Assembly (NCBI GenBank): GCA_012031335.1
Contig: JAAUTT010000035.1
Span: 1 to 13,069 of the forward strand
Direction of reading: 5' to 3'
Source: Bacteroidales bacterium
Lineage (GTDB): Bacteria > Bacteroidota > Bacteroidia > Bacteroidales > JAAUTT01
DNA: 13,069 bases
Below, in pieces: positions 8,785 to 13,069 of the stretch. Position 1 is the stretch's first letter, and each line of letters begins with the position of its first letter. A program made the translations under genes and the position numbers. The notes beneath the pieces were generated by a model. The model ran no database searches and was not told the origin of the DNA. It saw only the letters and a list, made by a program, of their open reading frames with translations.

Positions 8785-9513
8785 TTAATAATTCCTCAGT
8801 TCAAAGTTTTTCCCCAGATAAACTCTTCTTACCTGCTCGTCTTCAGCAAGTTCCCGGGCTGTACCTGCTTTCAGGATCGAACCCTCGAAAAGTAAATAAG
8901 CCCGATCGGTAATTGAAAGTGTTTCGTGAACATTATGATCGGTAACCAGAATGCCGATATTTTTATCCTTAAGTTTAGCAACAATTGATTGAATATCTTC
9001 AACAGCAATGGGGTCAACTCCTGCAAAAGGTTCGTCAAGTAAAATAAATTTTGGATCGATGGCTAAGGCCCTTGCTATTTCAGTACGCCTTCTTTCACCA
9101 CCCGATAATTGAATACCCAGGCTTTTTCTGATTTTAACAAGTCCAAATTCCTGTAATAGCGATTCCACTTTGTCCGCCTGTTCGGCTTTCGAGAGTTTGG
9201 TCATTTCCAATACGGCCCTGATATTATCTTCAACACTCAATTTTCTGAAAACAGATGCTTCCTGAGCCAGGTAGCCAACCCCTTTCTGAGCCCTGCGATA
9301 CATCGGTTCATGGGTTATTTCCTCATCTTCAAGATATATTTTCCCTTCGTTTGGAACAATAAGACCTACAATCATATAAAAGGTAGTTGTTTTACCAGCA
9401 CCGTTTGGTCCGAGTAATCCTACTATCTCGCCTTGTTTTACTTCAATGCTCACTCCCTTAACAACCACCCGGCTTTTATACCGTTTCACAAGGTGTTCTG
9501 TACGAAGAATCAT
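8785..9513 (-). CDS. lptB: LPS export ABC transporter ATP-binding protein LptB
   Basis: Cytoplasmic ATPase of the LptB2FG complex, which extracts lipopolysaccharide from the inner membrane and drives it to the cell surface. The protein is 242 residues, normal for LptB, and intact. Walker A GPNGAGKT is at 35-42, Q-loop Gln84 sits in YLAQEASVF (a characteristic LptB stretch), the signature LSGGERRR starts at 136, Walker B ILLDEP has Asp160/Glu161 and is followed by FAGVDP, and the switch His193 is in TDHNVHE. The C-terminal tail [15 protein letters not shown] is also LptB-like and separates it from branched-chain amino acid ATPases. It lies downstream of the DUF5686 gene on the same strand, with 81 bases between, and has its own candidate promoter. 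Partners LptF/LptG are not in this window. Confidence 0.95.
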   Translation of the reverse strand: MILRTEHLVKRYKSRVVVKGVSIEVKQGEIVGLLGPNGAGKTTTFYMIVGLIVPNEGKIYLEDEEITHEPMYRRAQKGVGYLAQEASVFRKLSVEDNIRAVLEMTKLSKAEQADKVESLLQEFGLVKIRKSLGIQLSGGERRRTEIARALAIDPKFILLDEPFAGVDPIAVEDIQSIVAKLKDKNIGILVTDHNVHETLSITDRAYLLFEGSILKAGTARELAEDEQVRRVYLGKNFELRNY

Positions 9514-9533
9514 AATTTGTTAATTTTAAATGC

Positions 9534-9541
9534 CAAATATA
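9534..9541 (-). promoter_or_regulatory. Candidate -7 promoter element (TATATTTG) for lptB
   Basis: Read on the minus strand, TATATTTG matches TAnnTTTG exactly and sits about 20 bases before the lptB ATG. No TTTG was found at the -33 position. If real, lptB can be transcribed apart from the upstream DUF5686 gene. Confidence 0.35.
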
Positions 9542-9594
9542 GGAGTTTTGGGGAGTATAATTTTTAAATTTTGTTGTTGATTGAATCAGGTGTA

Positions 9595-12060
9595 CTAAAA
9601 AATTATCTGCAGCCTGGCCCTTACTCCAAAAGGAGAAACATCAGTGTGATCAAGATGGTTTAATCGCCACATGGCATCTATACGCAAAAATTTGAAAATA
9701 TTTTCTATCCCTGCACTGGCTTCAAAATATGGTTCAGAAACAGTATTCAAGCCTTCGGGAAAAATCATTGTTTGTCGGTTCGAATTGCTGATGTTACCTA
9801 TCAGGCCATGTGCCGAAACTACCTCACGCCATTTAAGTTTTCGTAAAAGGGGTATTTTATTTTAGAAAAAATCCCTGAAAATGATGCTCAATAAATAAAC
9901 TTGTGTATTGATCGCTGGCAAATTCATAATAATTCATCATATTAAACGATGAAAAATCGAATGAATAGGTTTCGTTGCCTTTGTGCAGTTCCAGCAAGGA
10001 TAAGGTACGTTACCGAAAATTTTGCCCGCATCGATGTTATATTTAAAATAACCGAACGGATAGGTATTTATATTAATGATCAATGTTAAGATTTAATTTG
10101 AGGTATTTATATCCACTTTTAAAAACATTGGGCATTCCGGTTATAATATTAAAACTAACCACCGGATATTCGGTTCCTAAACTTACCCTTTCAAATTCTC
10201 CTTCAACAAATTTTTCCTGAAAGGCAAAACGGGTATTTAGGTTTATTTCGGTAGTCCGGACCGCTCCCAATCCAATAGTATCTGTATTTTGGATAACATT
10301 GAAAGGGACATTTTTACCTGGAATTATTCTTTTGTGCTGGAATGAAACAGTATTTGAAAATCCCGGAAACCATTCTTTTTCCAGATATAGTTTTCTTTGG
10401 TAAACCATTGTAAGTTTATCGTTCGGGTTCCGTCGTAAAACGGACGAGAGAATGTTATCACTCAGGAAAGAATTGTCACTTTTCCCCAATTGTTCGATAT
10501 CATTTTCAAAATTGCCGCCAATAGCCAATCGGGGTTCTTTATTAAGCATATACAATGCTCCTGCTCCGTATTTGAATTTCTGGTCACGTGTGCCATAAGC
10601 CACATGTCCTGATAACAATAACCTAGTGCTGAAATCATTACTAGTACGACCTCCCAGACGGAACCTGTTTCCTTCAATGGGATTATAACTATATAAAGTA
10701 TAGTATGGGCCCACTTCAAATTTTCCAACAACATAATAGTAGTTGATAAAAAGGTTGAGCAGGTCAATAAATGTTTTGTAGATAGGCAATCCTTGGACCG
10801 AGTCGACCATTGCATAAATGCTTTCTTCCTTTTTGGTAAGCGGAACATGACGGGCTGTTTCCCAATAGGTTTTGTCCTTTTTCATGGCGTCATCTTCCAC
10901 ATTGATATTATTCTTCAGTTTTTTGACTTCTTCCTCTATAGGCTGGTTAATTAAATAGTTTCGGTAAGAGGTAGTTTTACGCCCAAAAAAACCTGTCGTT
11001 CTGTCGGTAAGGTTAAAATCAATAAACAAAAATTCTCCTTCGGGAAGCCATACAGAATCATTCATTTTTTTATATTCGGCCGAAGCAACCAAATCGTTAA
11101 CAAAATTCAGGTTCACATCGTCGGGAATTCTAATCTGAACTCTTTTAACAGCAAAGCTTGTGTCGGCAATCCAAACAAAACCGTTAAAAGCCGATTCCTG
11201 TTTACGCCGCGGCTTAAAAGAGATTTCATAACACCATGTATTTTCTATAAAAGCACTGTCGATAAGATAGTATTTATAGAATGCAGTCCCATAATCCGAA
11301 ATTGGACTTACAAAGCCCTGTCCAAATACGTCAATGGTATTGTCGTAGATGTTAAATGTTTGATACATTTTACCCGTAAACTGAGCAACACTCTGGTTTT
11401 CAGTACCCGAAATTCTGGATGCTTTAATAACCTCTCTTTCCAGCCTTGGTTTACTCTGAAAAAAATTATCGGATACAGACTCGATAAGTAAAATGGTAAG
11501 TAAGTTTTACCTGTAATGGCCGATGTATCAACATAATCAAAAACAAACTGCAGCTTGTTCATCAGCTTATTTTTTTTGAATCGTTCATCAAAGTTATTTA
11601 TGTCGAACTGTAGTTTATTGTAACATTCGTAACTATATGAATTTATGTTTTTTGGATTATTAATCTCTTTTTTGGCTATAACCTTTTTCAACAGAACATG
11701 AGCAGGGTTTTCTCCCGGAAGAACTACCACTTCGTTGAGTTGGGTATTTAATTGTTCCATCTCAATATCAATGGTTTGGAAACTCTGTTTTATAATGGCT
11801 ACCGTAGTAGGTAGATATCCCAGACAAGAGAGCGTAAGCGAATCCGACACAGCTTTTGTTTCCAGGAAATACTCACCTTTAAAATCGCTGATAGTACCGG
11901 CGGTTGTACCTTTAAGCACAATATTTACGAAAGGTATAGCTTCGTTGGTGGCTTTGTCGGTGATTTTTCCGCGAATTTTTGTAGTTTGAGCTTGGAGCTG
12001 AATACCAAATAGTAATACAGCAAAAAGCGAATAGAATATCTTTATATAATAGTTTTTCAT
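9595..12060 (-). CDS. Outer-membrane protein with carboxypeptidase-regulatory-like domain and DUF5686 barrel, several frameshifts
   Basis: Bacteroidota envelope protein of about 822 residues when restored. It begins with a signal peptide (MKNYYIKIFYSLFAVLLFGIQLQAQ), then a carboxypeptidase-D-regulatory-like beta-sandwich at about residues 28-115 (IRGKITDKATNEAIPFVNIV ... LTLSCLGYLPT). The DUF5686 region follows, with NPAHVLLKKVI and a long beta-rich part likely to form an outer-membrane barrel. The frame breaks near 11482 (restored: YLPFYLSESVSDNFFQSKPR), 10078, 9996 (YPLLELHKGNETYSFDF) and 9862 (GFFLNKIPLLRKLKW). The final segment has the family's MNYYEFASDQY and ends VRARLQIIF with the stop at 9595-9597. 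The largest open segment (10073-11368) covers only the middle. The function of DUF5686 proteins is not established; position between tatC and lptB suggests an envelope role. Confidence 0.85.
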
Positions 12061-12134
12061 AAAATGCAGCCGTTTCCGATTTAGGTTTTGATCGAATCAC
12101 GAACTCTTACAAAAACAATGCTAAACTTATAAAG

Positions 12135-12951
12135 TTATGAAGCCAGCTCTTTTTCTTTGTTGCGTTGAATAGCTGCCGAAATATGGATACTCACCTCATA
12201 TAGAATTACAAGAGGAATAGTTACAAGAATCTGACTAAAAATATCAGGAGGAGTAATAATGGCAGATAAAATCAGAATAACGATAATGGCATGTTTTCTA
12301 TAGGTTCTAAGAAATTGCGGAGTTACTATTCCTATTTTTGAAAGAAAAAATACCACCACCGGAAGTTCAAAAACTATTCCGGCTGCCAAAGTGACCGATG
12401 CAATAGTTGAAAAATAAGAAGGCAGGTTAATTGTGTTCTGCACTGTTGCACTAATCTGGTAAGAACCTAAAAAGTGAATAGATAGTGGAACTATCACGTA
12501 ATAACCGAATAATACACCAATGAAAAAAAGAAATGATATAGCTAATACGGCATAACGGGCATAGCGACGTTCTTTATCATATAAAGCAGGACTGAAAAAT
12601 TTCCAGAATTCATAAACAATATATGGGAAAGCTAAAATAATACCACTGATAACGGAGATCCAGATATGTGTGGAAAACTGACCCGTCCATTGTAATATTT
12701 ATTAATTCAAATGGCTTATCATTTATTCTTAAAACATCAGAATTCATTTTATCAGCGAAAATTGCAAACATCCGGTTGGTGAAAAAATCAGGATTTTTAG
12801 GTGCAAGTAAAATCTGGTCAAAAATAATATCCTTAAATATAAATGCCAGAATAGCCATTGCTATAATAGCTACCACTGATTTTATGATATGCCATCTTAG
12901 TTCCTCAAGATGTTGCAGAAATGACATTTCGCCACTATTATTATTAGCCAT
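12135..12951 (-). CDS. tatC: Twin-arginine protein translocase subunit TatC, one frameshift
   Basis: Core inner-membrane receptor of the Tat pathway, which moves folded proteins with twin-arginine signals across the membrane. The N-terminus has the conserved SFLQHLEELRWHIIKS before helix 1. After the frame break at the CCC of 12682-12684 (one base too many), the protein continues GQFSTHIWISVISGIILAFP, YEFWKFFSPALYDKERRYA, FELPVVVFFLSKIGIV and ITPPDIFSQILVTIPLVILYEVSI, all classic TatC blocks including the Glu of FELP and the PPD-FSQ motif. Restored length is about 272 residues with six membrane helices, slightly longer than E. coli TatC because of a larger first periplasmic loop (around NRMFAIFADKMNSDVLRIND). 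No tatA/B is visible in the 118 bases upstream inside the window. The DUF5686 gene follows after 74 bases on the same strand, so co-transcription is likely. Confidence 0.92.
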
Positions 12952-12984
12952 AATTTACTTTTATCGATGCAAAATTTAGGACCC

Positions 12985-12992
12985 CAAACTTA
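12985..12992 (-). promoter_or_regulatory. Candidate -7 promoter element (TAAGTTTG) for tatC
   Basis: On the minus strand TAAGTTTG fits TAnnTTTG and lies about 34 bases upstream of the tatC ATG. No clear -33 TTTG is seen. Its presence would make tatC the first gene of the minus-strand row tatC, DUF5686, lptB. Confidence 0.3.
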
Positions 12993-13069
12993 AAAACTTA
13001 TTTCATAAACTATATTAAAAAAAGCTAATAAATATGTCGAGCTGCAAAATTTTTAATTTTTTTTGTAAA

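Noticed and set aside
9671..9865. A 64-residue plus-strand open frame between lptB and the DUF5686 fragment
   Set aside because: This stretch encodes the DUF5686 C-terminus on the minus strand (for example MIFPEGLNTVSEPYFEASAG) once indels are allowed for.
10462..10848. A 128-residue minus-strand open frame inside the DUF5686 gene
   Set aside because: It overlaps the real coding frame on the same strand in another phase, where the family-consistent protein is read.
1..13069. Defence system, mobile element, CRISPR array, or tRNA/rRNA genes
   Set aside because: No spaced repeats, transposase or recombinase motifs, terminal inverted repeats, clover-leaf sequences or rRNA blocks were seen; all but one gene fall in ordinary cellular families.

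Overview
The window looks like chromosomal DNA of a member of the Bacteroidota, most likely a marine or anaerobic Bacteroidales/Marinilabiliales-type bacterium. The evidence is low G+C, TAnnTTTG-type promoter cores, few recognisable Shine-Dalgarno sequences, a two-domain secreted M16 protease, a carboxypeptidase-regulatory-like/DUF5686 outer-membrane protein beside lptB and tatC, and a lipoprotein with a Bacteroidota-style signal. The genus is inference. There is no rRNA, tRNA, CRISPR array, phage or insertion sequence that I can see.

Layout: (1) 1-2837, minus strand: a secreted M16 zinc protease of about 945 residues whose stop lies just beyond the left edge. (2) 2950-4104, plus: a YbdL-type methionine aminotransferase, divergent from the protease. 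(3) 4147-4936, minus: an unrecognised lipoprotein, convergent with the aminotransferase. (4) 5095-6328, plus: a sodium/proton-coupled dicarboxylate or acidic amino acid symporter. (5) 6610-7368, plus: a stand-alone type I methionine aminopeptidase. (6) 7486-8724, plus: a split ThrE-type exporter pair (YjjP/YjjB). (7) 12951-8785, minus: an envelope-biogenesis row reading tatC, DUF5686 outer-membrane protein, lptB.

The dominant oddity is sequence quality. Six of ten genes are broken by about 18 single-base shifts, nearly all in or next to short homopolymers. Undoing each one restores a full-length, family-typical protein with its key motifs. Four genes are intact (ybdL, map, yjjB, lptB). I read this as residual indel error in a draft or long-read assembly rather than mass gene decay, and I annotate the broken genes across their full restored spans.

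Functionally the content is housekeeping: envelope assembly and export (TatC, LptB, DUF5686 protein), N-terminal methionine removal, amino acid/organic acid uptake and efflux (DAACS symporter, YjjPB), methionine or related keto-acid transamination, and extracytoplasmic peptide degradation. I did not find a convincing undescribed system. The least explained gene is the 4147-4936 lipoprotein.
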